DNA from: Bacillus_AB infantis_C
Lineage (GTDB): Bacteria; Bacillota; Bacilli; Bacillales; Cytobacillaceae
DNA length: 64,000 bases
Direction of reading: 5' to 3'
NCBI RefSeq assembly: GCF_050107595.1
Contig: NZ_JBNILH010000010.1
Location: 1 to 64,000 of the forward strand
Below, piece by piece: positions 24,717 through 33,795 of this stretch. The notes beneath the pieces are model-generated. The model saw nothing but the letters and a program-made list of their open reading frames with translations, made no database searches and was not told the origin of the DNA. The translations under genes were made by a program, and so were the position numbers. Within the stretch, counting starts at the first letter, position 1; each line of letters begins with the position of its first letter.

Positions 24717-25703
24717 TTAGTTTTTCATTAAAATTTTTATAGTATTTCCAGAAGGGTCGTTAACAAACATTTCTTTATTGTCCTCACTATACTTGAATCC
24801 TAATCTAACTAGATTCTCCTTGGCACGATGATACTCTTCTTCATTAAAGTGAAGAGTAAAGTACTTTAAGCCTAGTGCATTTTCCGGTGGTGCCGGCAAA
24901 CCTTTCCCTGCCCAGATGTTCATTCTTATATGATGATGGTATGCATCTTTGGACACAAATAACATATGAGTATCTTTGGCAACGATATCAAGTCCAAGTG
25001 CTTCAACATAAAATCTCTCGGACTCCTCTATATCTGATACCTGTAAATGCATGTGGCCTATCCTTGTTCCGCTAGGTAAACCATTCCATCTATCTTCTTT
25101 AATTTCAGCCGCTAGATTCTCAATGTCTAATGGCGAAGTATCTCCGACATAACCACCCTTACCGTCTCTTTCCCACTGATCAGATTGTCTATCGACATAT
25201 ATTTCTATTCCATTGTTATCAGGATCTGCCAGGTAAACTGCTTCGCTATATTGATGGTCTGAAGCCCCCTGTATTGGATACCCTGCTTCCGCTATACGTA
25301 CTAAGGATAAAGCTAGATCCTTCCTAGTAGGAACGACGATTGCAAAGTGGTATAGTCCAGAAGATCTAAATGGCCGCTCAACAAACGATTCATCTTTCCT
25401 TAATAAAAGCTGCGGGACAGTTCCATCTGTTGTCAATGTTACCGTTTTTTCATCTCTTTCTAATTCTTGAAATCCTATTAATTCTTTATAGTAAGTTAAA
25501 GACTGTTCTAAGTCAGAGACTTGCAGCTCCACATACCCAATTCTAGGTTCCATTACACCTGTATAAGTTTTCATACTCAAATCTTCTTTTGAATCCCCCT
25601 TGTTCAGCAATATTAAAAGTGCAACTACAATTGTCAAAATGATAATTACCGCTAAGATCCTCATTTTCTTAGGCAACCTTTTGGCTGCCTGCTCCCATTC
25701 CAT
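24717..25703 (-). CDS. CatE-like two-domain VOC dioxygenase with membrane anchor
   Basis: A 328-residue protein with two VOC domains, as in type I extradiol catechol-2,3-dioxygenases. Domain 1 opens IGYVELQVSDLEQSLTYYKE and contains LYHFAIVVP; domain 2 opens IGHMHLQVSDIEESERFYVE and has HHHIRMNIWAG. His residues of GHMHLQ and YHHHIR and the late Glu are plausible Fe ligands. The partner gene directly upstream encodes a DoxX protein, as in Bacillus subtilis catDE (thiol/quinone stress). Unusually, an N-terminal helix (ILAVIIILTIVVALLILL) anchors it. Its ATG overlaps the DoxX stop codon. Confidence 0.8.
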   Translation of the reverse strand: MEWEQAAKRLPKKMRILAVIIILTIVVALLILLNKGDSKEDLSMKTYTGVMEPRIGYVELQVSDLEQSLTYYKELIGFQELERDEKTVTLTTDGTVPQLLLRKDESFVERPFRSSGLYHFAIVVPTRKDLALSLVRIAEAGYPIQGASDHQYSEAVYLADPDNNGIEIYVDRQSDQWERDGKGGYVGDTSPLDIENLAAEIKEDRWNGLPSGTRIGHMHLQVSDIEESERFYVEALGLDIVAKDTHMLFVSKDAYHHHIRMNIWAGKGLPAPPENALGLKYFTLHFNEEEYHRAKENLVRLGFKYSEDNKEMFVNDPSGNTIKILMKN

Positions 25704-26095
25704 TATTTGTTTCTTGCTCCTGAAATATAATAATCTAAAGAATATAGCTTGCTTCCGTTTAATAAGAAATACGCGGATATGGCCAGTAACGCAAGATCAT
25801 ACGCGTAGCCTCCAATAAAACCTGCTGCTAATTGTACTGTCACAATTGCCCCTATAAGCACCAAGACAAAAAAACCTCCTACGATACGTGTAGCTAAACC
25901 AAGAAGCATTGCAATCCCACCAACCAATTCGATAGTTGCTACGATATACGCCAGGAATCCAGGCAACCCGATGCTGTCGAACCATCCGGCTATATTTCCA
26001 ATCCCATCTTGAAATTTCCCTGCCCCATGTCCGATAAAAATAACTCCTAGAACCACGCGTAGTAACAGTGCACCGAGTTCGTGTTTGTTTCTCAT
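25703..26095 (-). CDS. DoxX family membrane protein, CatD-like
   Basis: A 130-residue protein with four membrane helices. Family signature LLRVVLGVIFIGHGAGKFQD and ELVGGIAMLLGLATR are clear. In Bacillus subtilis CatD (DoxX) is made with the CatE dioxygenase and both help detoxify catechols and quinones. Here it precedes the CatE-like gene with a TAATG stop/start overlap. AGGAGG lies upstream of the ATG. Confidence 0.85.
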   Translation of the reverse strand: MRNKHELGALLLRVVLGVIFIGHGAGKFQDGIGNIAGWFDSIGLPGFLAYIVATIELVGGIAMLLGLATRIVGGFFVLVLIGAIVTVQLAAGFIGGYAYDLALLAISAYFLLNGSKLYSLDYYISGARNK

Positions 26096-26380
26096 TATAA
26101 TTCCTCCTATAAGAATATTTATTTATAACCAATATCTTGCTTTCGTAATAATTCGCCCCTTTCTCTTAAAGTTTCATTTGGCCAAGACAGTAAGCAAATC
26201 AAAACTCCATATGAAAAAAGTATTCATATTAGAAAACAACCACATAAAAAATAAGCCATCTTTCAGTTTCCTTATAGAAAAAATGGTTTTCTATAGGTTA
26301 ACAAGTGACTTGTAGACTGTCAATGATTTTGCTACTATTATCATAAGTTTCCTTTAAGAATACAAATAGAGGTGAATAGG

Positions 26381-26926
26381 TTGGATATAGGAACCAAAAT
26401 TCGTTCAATTAGAAATAGAAAAAAGATCACGATTGCACAGATGTGTGAAGCCACAGGGCTCTCAAAAGGATTTATTAGTAACGTTGAAAACAACAATACA
26501 TCACCTTCTATTAACACATTGAACACCATAGCCGAATTTTTGAAGGTACCACTGCCCTATTTATTATTAGAAAAAAAACAGCATATGCGTGTCGTACGTA
26601 AAGATGCTAGAAGAACTTCATCATTAAAAAATTTGAACATTGAGCACATCACATCAAAAGGTCCATTACGAATGATCATCGTTGAATCTCCACCTGGATT
26701 TGCGATCGGAGAAGATGAACTCCATGCCCATGAAGGCGAAGAAGTCCATTTAGTTCTAGAGGGAAAAGTGCTTGCTGAACAAGGAGAAGACTCATTTATC
26801 TTAGAAAAAGGCGATTCTTTCAGCTGGAATGCAAGTGTTCCACATATGGTAAAAAACATAGGAGACACAAAATCAGTCATCCTAATCGCCATCTATTCTG
26901 ATATAAAATTGGATGAACTATTATAA
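26381..26926 (+). CDS. XRE family regulator with cupin domain
   Basis: A 181-residue regulator. Residues 3-60 are a Cro/C1-type helix-turn-helix (ITIAQMCEATGLSKGFISNV). Residues 100-175 are a cupin with LHAHEGEEVHLVLEGKVLAE and the second motif GDSFSWNASVPHMVKNIG, so a metal or small molecule is likely bound. Related proteins (PuuR, SinR-like cupins) control amino-acid or polyamine genes. TTG at 26381 follows GAGGTGAATA; a GTG nine bases earlier overlaps that site. It is divergent from the CatD/CatE pair and may control it. Confidence 0.82.
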   Translation: MDIGTKIRSIRNRKKITIAQMCEATGLSKGFISNVENNNTSPSINTLNTIAEFLKVPLPYLLLEKKQHMRVVRKDARRTSSLKNLNIEHITSKGPLRMIIVESPPGFAIGEDELHAHEGEEVHLVLEGKVLAEQGEDSFILEKGDSFSWNASVPHMVKNIGDTKSVILIAIYSDIKLDELL

Positions 26927-27024
26927 GGTATGGCGGCTAGACACGGACAACATCGGATAGGCTAGCAAGGAATCTTGCTCGCCTATTCCTATATACTTTA
27001 ATGATCCCTTACTTTAACACCTAT

Positions 27025-28248
27025 TTAACCCTTTCCAACTTTCGAGATTGTTTGATCATCCAATTGGATACTTTCCCCATGATGTTTATTAGGCATCCCT
27101 TTCACAACAACATAAACAACATAGATAACTAGAACAATAGCATACACAATAGATGCGACAAGATATACTGTTTGATAAGACTTGACTGCAGCGACCAGAC
27201 CTAGGACAAAGGAGCCACCTCCAATACCTAAGTCAAAGAAATTGAAAAAGGAAGCCATCGCATCCTCATGTTCATGCTCCTCTACTAAGTTCATGCACCA
27301 GGTCTGAACAGCTGGGAAGATTGCACCAAATCCAAATCCATAGAAGATAGCTGCTATTAAAAACATACTATCACTGACTGCTACATACAGAATAACCAAT
27401 CCTATAATGGATAAAATGGAGCCTGGAATTAAGATTATCGATGGCCCATACTTATCAAATAACTTTCCTGATAGTAAACGGATGATAAAACTTGCTGCGG
27501 CAATCAATAAGAAAAACATTCCTACTTGAGTAAAGTCCCTTTCTATGGCATAAAGAGAAAAGAAAGACATAATCCCCCCTGCCGCAATTCCAATTAAAAA
27601 GATTAACAACGCAGGAAATAAAACCCGTTTCTCAAATAGTTTAAATTCCCCACTTACTTGTATATCCGATTCTTTTCCTTTCGGCGCTCTTTTTATAAAA
27701 ATAGCCATGATAACAGCTAGTAAAAGAACGGCCATTCCGCCAAAAAATAATCGTTGAAAATCATATAATTCCAGCGTCATAATTCCAATCATTGGGCCTA
27801 CAGAGATGGCTACTGTTTCTCCAACACCAAAATAGCCAATCCCCTCTCCACGGCGATCTTTTGGAATGATTTCAGCAGCAAGTGTCGCAAAGTAAGTGGT
27901 TGCCAATCCGAATCCAGCCCCATGGATCAGCCGAATAAGTAATAAAGTTGATATGGTATTGGAGAGATAATAGGCACCTGTAGATAGAGCGATAATGAGA
28001 ATACCTAAAATTAAAAGAATCTTTTTATCAAACTTCTTTGTAAGAATTCCCGCAAATGGGCGAATCAGAATAGCTGATAACATAAAAATTCCTGTTACTA
28101 AACCGACCTGACTTGCCCCTCCTCCTAATGCCGTGACAAATAAGGGCAGGGTCGGTAATAGCATTTCAAAAATCATAAAAACCAAGGCATTGGAGATCAC
28201 TGCGAAAATAAATGAAAGTGACCAAATCTTATTATCTAAAGTTGTCAT
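27025..28248 (-). CDS. MFS transporter (multidrug efflux type)
   Basis: A 407-residue transporter with 12 membrane helices. Motif A after helix 2 is GILTKKFDKKILLI, and helix 4-5 has GAGFGLATTYFATLAAEIIP and RRGEGIGYFGVGETVAISVG, typical of drug:H+ antiporters. Start ATG behind AAAGGAG. A MerR-type regulator gene lies 79 bp upstream on the same strand, in the manner of the BmrR/Bmr system. The helix 5 GP motif points to export. Confidence 0.87.
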   Translation of the reverse strand: MTTLDNKIWSLSFIFAVISNALVFMIFEMLLPTLPLFVTALGGGASQVGLVTGIFMLSAILIRPFAGILTKKFDKKILLILGILIIALSTGAYYLSNTISTLLLIRLIHGAGFGLATTYFATLAAEIIPKDRRGEGIGYFGVGETVAISVGPMIGIMTLELYDFQRLFFGGMAVLLLAVIMAIFIKRAPKGKESDIQVSGEFKLFEKRVLFPALLIFLIGIAAGGIMSFFSLYAIERDFTQVGMFFLLIAAASFIIRLLSGKLFDKYGPSIILIPGSILSIIGLVILYVAVSDSMFLIAAIFYGFGFGAIFPAVQTWCMNLVEEHEHEDAMASFFNFFDLGIGGGSFVLGLVAAVKSYQTVYLVASIVYAIVLVIYVVYVVVKGMPNKHHGESIQLDDQTISKVGKG

Positions 28249-28327
28249 TTCCCTTTCTCCTTTTTTTGTTTAGTGATAATCCTTTTAATGAGTAATAAAA
28301 ATAATAAACCTTCCTGTAAGGGGAAGG

Positions 28328-29146
28328 TCAATAGTTAACTTGAATTTGTATTTCTGTCAGGTAATCTTCTTTGCTTTTCGAAATGTAATGGTCAATGATG
28401 GTCCTTTCAATAGCATCCCCTACAATTTGAAGATCATTTTTCTGAATATAATCCATCAGAATTTGATAATACTGAAATGAGTTATTATGATCTCCTCTGT
28501 AATAAATATTTGCATATGTCCCTTTTGGAAAGGTTGTTACTAACGGTCCTTCAATATTTTCTTCCTCAGTTAAAATGAAGATTGAATTATATTTATTAAA
28601 CCTTTGACTTTTCAAATCATTTATATCTACTGTAAGTCCTACACCACCAATAAAAATGGAGGAATTCAGGTTTGCCAAATTCTCTAATTGCCTCAATGAA
28701 ACCTCCATCTCAGGTTCTGAATGAATATTTTCCAGCAACCTCACTATTTGTCTCTCGTTAATTTCAACTATTTTCACTGCCTCTAATTCCATTATTTCTT
28801 GAGCTACTGTAATATCGTTAATACGATTTTGAAATCTTCGGTTAACTTGTTCTAGTTCCTTTATTTTTTGCTCTGTTAGTTTTTTTTGCTTCTCTAATAA
28901 TTCCAGGAAACCACCAATATCCCTATAATCCAGGTGACTCTTTATTTCTTTCAAAGGGAAACCTAATTTCTTTAAATATTGAATTGTATTCAATTGTTCA
29001 AACTGTTCGGTTGAATAGTATCTATACCCATTACTTGCATCAACTTCAATTGGTTCTAGAATTCCAATCTCATCATAGTATCTCAGCGTTTTCATAGTCA
29101 CATTGTGAAGTTTTGCCATTTCACCTATTGTAAACAGATTTTTCAT
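28328..29146 (-). CDS. MerR family regulator with effector-binding domain (BmrR-like)
   Basis: A 272-residue regulator. The N-terminal MerR domain (FTIGEMAKLHNVTMKTLRYY with DEIGILEP) is followed by a long dimer helix (LLEKQKKLTEQKIKELEQ). The C-terminal half, from about residue 125, is a GyrI-like effector-binding domain. This is the BmrR design, which twists a 19 bp spacer promoter when a drug binds. I placed the start at 29146 behind AAAGGAAAC. It sits upstream of the MFS pump and probably activates it. Confidence 0.87.
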   Translation of the reverse strand: MKNLFTIGEMAKLHNVTMKTLRYYDEIGILEPIEVDASNGYRYYSTEQFEQLNTIQYLKKLGFPLKEIKSHLDYRDIGGFLELLEKQKKLTEQKIKELEQVNRRFQNRINDITVAQEIMELEAVKIVEINERQIVRLLENIHSEPEMEVSLRQLENLANLNSSIFIGGVGLTVDINDLKSQRFNKYNSIFILTEEENIEGPLVTTFPKGTYANIYYRGDHNNSFQYYQILMDYIQKNDLQIVGDAIERTIIDHYISKSKEDYLTEIQIQVNY

Positions 29147-29190
29147 TAAAGTTTCCTTTCTCTGCCATGTTATTAAAAATACTTCCATAC

Positions 29191-29355
29191 CTACTTTGCG
29201 CTAAAAGTGAGTAATAAATCAAAAGAAAAGCCATTAACATCGTCATTCCATTTTGAAATCATGGGTATAGGCAATCCTACGATCCCTCCTATTAATAAAA
29301 TGATCAGGCCAAAATAGCCAAAATGTTCTATGAAATCATCTATATGCTGCTCCAC
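29191..29355 (-). pseudogene. DedA family N-terminal fragment
   Basis: Fifty-four codons begin at GTG behind GGATGTAA. EHFGYFGLIILLIGGIVGLP matches the first helix and following IVGLPIP turn of DedA membrane proteins, as seen in the intact copy at 42702. The frame then leaves the family and stops. It is a decayed truncated gene. Confidence 0.5.
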
Positions 29356-29573
29356 TTACATCCAACCAAAGAAGTGTTATTTTAAGCCAATAAAACCTTC
29401 ATCAGCTTGAATTCTTATAATAAACGTATAAGCAACTGTTGCTTCTTCCTTTTTCTCAGATGCTTATTTGAACACAGTTTGTGTGGGATGCAATATTGAT
29501 CAGTGCCGAAGTTATCCAGAGCCAGAGAACCTTTCCCCCCTTAGTTCTGTTAACTTCATTACAGCGATGAAAA

Positions 29574-29601
29574 GAGAACGGCTTGAGTTAAAGCCGTTCT
29601 C
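29574..29601 (-). terminator. Rho-independent terminator after the MgtE-like gene
   Basis: GAGAACGGCTT (29574-29584) pairs with AAGCCGTTCTC (29591-29601); on the minus strand TTTT follows. It lies 26 bp from the MgtE-like stop codon. Confidence 0.85.
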
Positions 29602-29627
29602 CTGAGGTGTTGATAGAAAATCCTGCA

Positions 29628-30455
29628 CTACATCAATTTTGATAGAAACAAAGTAGCTATGCCAAAGTATATAAATAATGACAAGATATCATTAATGGTT
29701 GTTATGAGAGGACCTGAGGCAATGGCGGGATCTACTTTAAATTTATGTAAGATTAGAGGGATGATGGTACCTACCAAAGTTCCGATAATCAAGGTTAAGA
29801 GCAGTGAGCCGCCAACGACGATTCCTAATGTATAACTGCCTTGCCAAACAAATGCAACAATTAAAAGCAAAATCCCGCAAGCTGCTCCAATAATAATGCC
29901 AACCCAAAGTTCACGGACTATTAATTTGATCGTTTTCTTTATATCCAAATCTTGAGTTTCCAGTTCCCTGACCACTACAGCCAGTGATTGAGTTCCTGTA
30001 TTACCAGTCATTCCAGCAATCATAGGCATAAAAAAGGCTAGGGCTACTACCTTCTCCAATGTCATTGAAAATCCATCAATGATACTTCCCGAAACCACTC
30101 CGATAAACAGCAATAATATTAGCCATGGCAGGCGCCTATAGGCAGCTGTTAAAGGCTTTGTATTTAAGTCTATCGCTTTGTCTGAAGAAGATGATTCTTC
30201 ATTGTCTTCTTCAATGACACCATCAATATCCAGCTGATCTTCTTTATTGAGTTCTTTAATCAATTCCTCCAGTTGTTCCTTTGATAAAAATAGTAGAAAT
30301 TTAGGCTGATGTTTAACCGGCAGATGCAGATACTGCTGAGCTATGTCGCTTGGCTGCAGCTCGTTCATACAATCTTGAAATGGCTTTTTCCTGTTGTTCT
30401 TTAAGCTTTGAATAATTGCCAGGGTTAGTTCATCTTCGGTCATTGTTAAGGTCAT
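29628..30455 (-). CDS. MgtE-like magnesium transporter lacking CBS domains
   Basis: A 275-residue protein. The C-terminal ~170 residues are the MgtE pore domain with five helices and the MAGMTGNTGTQSLAVVVREL signature plus the acidic VDPAIASGPLITTINDI segment that lines the Mg2+ path. The N-terminal ~100 residues contain a partial MgtE-N-like helical region (LQPSDIAQQYLHLP, KFLLFLSKEQLEELIKEL), but the paired CBS domains that sense Mg2+ are missing. I placed the start at 30455, behind AGAAGGGA. It probably imports divalent cations with altered gating. Confidence 0.8.
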   Translation of the reverse strand: MTLTMTEDELTLAIIQSLKNNRKKPFQDCMNELQPSDIAQQYLHLPVKHQPKFLLFLSKEQLEELIKELNKEDQLDIDGVIEEDNEESSSSDKAIDLNTKPLTAAYRRLPWLILLLFIGVVSGSIIDGFSMTLEKVVALAFFMPMIAGMTGNTGTQSLAVVVRELETQDLDIKKTIKLIVRELWVGIIIGAACGILLLIVAFVWQGSYTLGIVVGGSLLLTLIIGTLVGTIIPLILHKFKVDPAIASGPLITTINDILSLFIYFGIATLFLSKLM

Positions 30456-30533
30456 ATAAGTCATTCCCTTCTGTAAACTATTCTTCGTGTATACCAATTG
30501 GATAAGTAGGTTTAAATCCAATTTTGATTGACG

Positions 30534-30568
30534 GTAAAAAACACTCTCAACGAAGAGAGTGTTTTTTA
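30534..30568. terminator. Bidirectional terminator
   Basis: AAAAAACACTCTC pairs with GAGAGTGTTTTTT around an AACGAA loop, giving A/T tracts on both sides. It stands between the RodA gene and the MgtE-like gene, 250 bp from the RodA stop codon. The 30569-30818 stretch has no other supported feature. Confidence 0.85.
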
Positions 30569-30818
30569 AGTCGTAAACATTTTTTCACACTAGAATAAGT
30601 CTCTGTTCATTGAGCTTCAGCACTATATGGCATACGAATGGATATATAGCTGCATGATAAACTGCCTCATTCAATGGCTATGTTGACCCGCTGGTTTCTA
30701 CAATATTTCCGGGCAGCAGCATAGCTCCATATAGGTGCCTCATTAAACGAGGTATATAGTTGTTGGCTTTCACTCATACATTTAGTGAAAATAATTCTAT
30801 TTTCACCGTCTTTGAGTC

Positions 30819-31979
30819 TCAAAATATGTACTTACGGAAGGATTTCCGGATTGAAAGGATAATACCAATGAAAATCATATTGGAAAACAAGGAGCTTCCT
30901 CCATATGATAACAATGGCAATGAAATTCCTTTTACCGGCATGATTCCGATCGTCATCCCGATGTTCTGGAAAATTTGGAGGCCATACATGACCATTGCCC
31001 CAAAGCATACATAAAGGCCAAAGGGCGATTCGGCACCGTCACCAATGACAGCCATACGGTACAGCAGGAAAAAGAACAAGCTGATGACGATGGCAGCTGT
31101 GATGAAGCCCCCTTCCTCTGCAATGGTAGCAAAGATGAAATCTGTATGTTTCTCAGGGATATAGACGGTCCCGTTGCCAAACCCATTTCCCTTCAGCTCC
31201 CCGCTGCCTACAGCAAGCATTGCTTTTTTCGTCTGATAGGCATGGTCCGCATACTCACCCGGTGACAGCCAGCCGAGGATCCGCTCCTGCTGATGCGGCT
31301 TCAGTAGCGGGATCAGCTGGTCAAAGAGGATTTCCGGAAGCCGGTAGTAGATATACATCAGCGCCCCTGCAGCGGCTGCCGGAATGAGTGCTGCAGCGAA
31401 AAGGATTTTCTTTTGGATGCCGGACAGGAAGAGCACGGTGGCACTCCCGGCCAGATAAAGGACGACCATGCCGGTGTCCGGCTGCTGGTAGACGAACAAG
31501 GATGGAAGGATGGTGGCCAATAGGATTTTGCCTATCAGCATGAAATCTGTCCATACCGTCCTTGCTTCATAGGTCATGTTGTGCTGATGCGCCAGCCGGG
31601 CCGTCAGCATCAGCAAGGCAATCTTAAAGAACTCTGAAGGCTGTATCGACCCTAATACCGGTACGCTGTACCACCGTTTTGCCCCCAGAATGGAGGGCGC
31701 CACTTCAGACGGCATAACCGGCAGCAGGGCAATAGCTGTAAATCCAAGGAGATAAAAGGGCCAGGCAATCCGTTCAAACTGGTCAGGATCAAGATAAGCC
31801 ACCGCCAGCAGCAGAATAAATCCGATTCCGTAGCTGAATCCCTGCTTAAGGGCGAAGTTCTGATCCCCATACTGGCCGGTTCCCTGGCTGCTGTAGATAA
31901 ATAGGATGCTGAGGGCTGCGAATAAACAAATGATAAGCACCACCTGTTTATCCAATTTTTTCAAATACGTAAGTTCCAT
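30819..31979 (-). CDS. rodA: FtsW/RodA/SpoVE family glycosyltransferase
   Basis: A 386-residue SEDS polymerase with ten membrane helices. It builds glycan strands from lipid II with a class B penicillin-binding protein. Diagnostic pieces are GAKRWYSVPVLGSIQPSEFF near residue 100, HTDFIFATIAEEGGFITAAI near 275 and GISLPLLSYGGSSL near the C-terminus. The WYSV insertion and the QPSEFFK motif favour the RodA rather than the FtsW branch. Together with the downstream-oriented LCP gene it forms a GC-richer cell-envelope block. Start ATG behind AGGAGAATGACAG. Confidence 0.88.
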   Translation of the reverse strand: MELTYLKKLDKQVVLIICLFAALSILFIYSSQGTGQYGDQNFALKQGFSYGIGFILLLAVAYLDPDQFERIAWPFYLLGFTAIALLPVMPSEVAPSILGAKRWYSVPVLGSIQPSEFFKIALLMLTARLAHQHNMTYEARTVWTDFMLIGKILLATILPSLFVYQQPDTGMVVLYLAGSATVLFLSGIQKKILFAAALIPAAAAGALMYIYYRLPEILFDQLIPLLKPHQQERILGWLSPGEYADHAYQTKKAMLAVGSGELKGNGFGNGTVYIPEKHTDFIFATIAEEGGFITAAIVISLFFFLLYRMAVIGDGAESPFGLYVCFGAMVMYGLQIFQNIGMTIGIMPVKGISLPLLSYGGSSLFSNMIFIGIILSIRKSFRKYIF

Positions 31980-32016
31980 GCTGTCATTCTCCTGTTACTG
32001 AACTTCCTCTAGTTAC

Positions 32017-32982
32017 TTACTCGCTTAGGGTTGTCTCACTGGTATCCAGACCTGTGTTCTCTCCTTCAAGGAAAGAACGGATTGCCTCTTTATTCTCTTC
32101 AAAGTCAATATCCAAAGCCAATCCGACTCCCTCATACCTTACATCCGTATAAGAGTCCTTGACAGGGATGGTCAAGGTTTCAATCGTGTCAGGCCGCTTA
32201 AGGGCAAGGTCTTTCATGAGATTGACGAGGTCAGTCCCCTTCATATTTGTCTGGACATATGGCTGTACGGCGCCAAGCAGCTTAGGTATCTTGATGACGC
32301 CATTAGCGCTGAACATCTGGTCCTTCATGGCAGTGATCACCTGCTGCTGGCGTCTGACCCTGCCGAAGTCTGACTCTGCATCCTTGCGGAAACGGGCATA
32401 GCCTAGCAGCTCCTTCCCGTTCAGTCTCTGCAGGCCTGGCTCAAGGGAAACGCCAATATTGGCTGACATCTTTTTCTCCACATCAATCTTGATGCCATCC
32501 GGGGCAAGAGCATCAATCATATTTTCAAAGCCGGTGAAGTCAATCATGGCATAATATTCAATATCCAGATCAAATTCGTTTTTCAATGTTTGCCGGAGCA
32601 ATTCAGGTCCTCCGAGATAAAAGGCCGTATTGAGTTTATAATTCTTGTAGCCTGGTATTTCTGTATAGATGTCCCTCATAAGGGAGATGATTTTCGCTGT
32701 CCCCTTTTTCGGATCATATTGCGCCACCATGATAGAGTCAGTGCGGGCTTTATCCTCGTCAGGCCGGGCGTCTACTCCAAGCAGCAGGACATTGACCTTG
32801 TCGAGATTTTTCATCCCTTTGAACTCATATTCCTGCTCCTCCTTTGCCTCCACAGGACCGGCCATGTCAATGCCAGCCTGATACTGGAAGGCAAAATAGC
32901 CGGCCGCGGCGATCATTAGAAGCAGCAGGACAGAAACGATCTTCCATCCCCTTTTTTTCTTATGGCGTGTTTGTCTGTTCAT
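32017..32982 (-). CDS. LytR-CpsA-Psr (LCP) family protein
   Basis: A 321-residue membrane-anchored transferase that attaches wall teichoic acids or other glycopolymers to peptidoglycan. A short basic N-terminus and one helix (VSVLLLLMIAAAGYFAFQY) precede the LCP domain: VNVLLLGVDARPDEDKARTD, MVAQYDPKKGTAKIISLMRD, and LGYARFRKDAESDFGRVRRQ with the conserved arginines that bind the polyprenyl phosphate. Start ATG behind GGAAGGAG. It lies 37 bp upstream of rodA and is probably co-transcribed with it. Confidence 0.9.
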   Translation of the reverse strand: MNRQTRHKKKRGWKIVSVLLLLMIAAAGYFAFQYQAGIDMAGPVEAKEEQEYEFKGMKNLDKVNVLLLGVDARPDEDKARTDSIMVAQYDPKKGTAKIISLMRDIYTEIPGYKNYKLNTAFYLGGPELLRQTLKNEFDLDIEYYAMIDFTGFENMIDALAPDGIKIDVEKKMSANIGVSLEPGLQRLNGKELLGYARFRKDAESDFGRVRRQQQVITAMKDQMFSANGVIKIPKLLGAVQPYVQTNMKGTDLVNLMKDLALKRPDTIETLTIPVKDSYTDVRYEGVGLALDIDFEENKEAIRSFLEGENTGLDTSETTLSE

Positions 32983-33004
32983 GTTAACTCCTTCCTTTAT
33001 CGGG

Positions 33005-33631
33005 TCATTTTTTCAGCGGGAGCGCGTTTATTGCCCAGTGGATGACCAGGGCATCATCAAGATAGCCCACTGGAAAAAGATAATCCGGGATGCAGTCAAC
33101 CGCAGTAATGAAGTAAAGGAGAGCACCGCCCATGATCGCGAGTTCCATCTTCGTTCCTTTTTTTTGAGTAAAACGCTCGTACATTTCCTGTAATTGCTCG
33201 ATGAATGGCCCCATTCCCGCCACGTTTTTTACCTTTTCATGAAACCGGCTCAGGATCGTCTTAATCCCTTCCTCTGTCTGTGAAATATGCTTGTATTTTT
33301 CTAATTCCTGTTTCACATCTTCCAGCCGGAACTCTTTATCTGCCAGCTGTGTGGCTTCGAGGATAGCCTGAATATGGTCAATGGACTCGTCGCGCCCTGA
33401 CGCGGACTCAACCGGGTAGCCGGCGGCCTCGTATAATTTGGAGATCGGGACGTTCAAATGATCGGCAAACCGCCGCAAATGCTCAGGGGTTGCCTTTCGC
33501 TTTCCGTTCACGATCTTCGAGATGACTGCTGTATCAATTCCCGTCACCTGGCCCAGCTTTCTCATCGACAGCGACCGCTCTTGCAGCTGATCCTTTAAAA
33601 GCCGGCCTATTTCATTACTATTCTCTGCCAT
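33005..33631 (-). CDS. HTH XRE - DUF1232 protein
   Basis: A 208-residue protein. Residues 12-70 are a Cro/C1 helix-turn-helix (SMRKLGQVTGIDTAVISKIV). The C-terminal ~50 residues are a DUF1232 segment: GGALLYFITAVDCIPDYLFP with VGYLDDALV, a membrane-associated helical hairpin. The middle is charged and helical. Fusion of DNA binding to DUF1232 is seen in several Bacillus proteins of unknown role. It is the first gene of the block with the LCP and RodA genes, 22 bp ahead of LCP, so it may regulate envelope functions. Confidence 0.8.
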   Translation of the reverse strand: MAENSNEIGRLLKDQLQERSLSMRKLGQVTGIDTAVISKIVNGKRKATPEHLRRFADHLNVPISKLYEAAGYPVESASGRDESIDHIQAILEATQLADKEFRLEDVKQELEKYKHISQTEEGIKTILSRFHEKVKNVAGMGPFIEQLQEMYERFTQKKGTKMELAIMGGALLYFITAVDCIPDYLFPVGYLDDALVIHWAINALPLKK

Positions 33632-33722
33632 GCACTATTTCCTTTCTGGATCATTTTAACTTCTACTACTATAATAAGAGTGTTGACAATTTGTCAACAT
33701 CTTTACTCTGACCTGCTGGCAT

Positions 33723-33787
33723 AAGCCAGGGGGACAGACCCCGCGGCCCAGCATCAAAAAGAGCCAAGGGGTCTGTCCCCTTGGCTC
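33723..33787 (-). repeat. Family A repeat, copy 8 (full length)
   Basis: AAGCCAGGGGGACAGACCCC, loop CAGCATCAAAAA, GAGCCAAGGGGTCTGTCCCC, TTGGCTC. It is nearly identical to the copy at 16614. The gap 33632-34221 is filled by this copy, the next one and a family B copy. Confidence 0.9.
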
Positions 33788-33795
33788 TTTCATGT

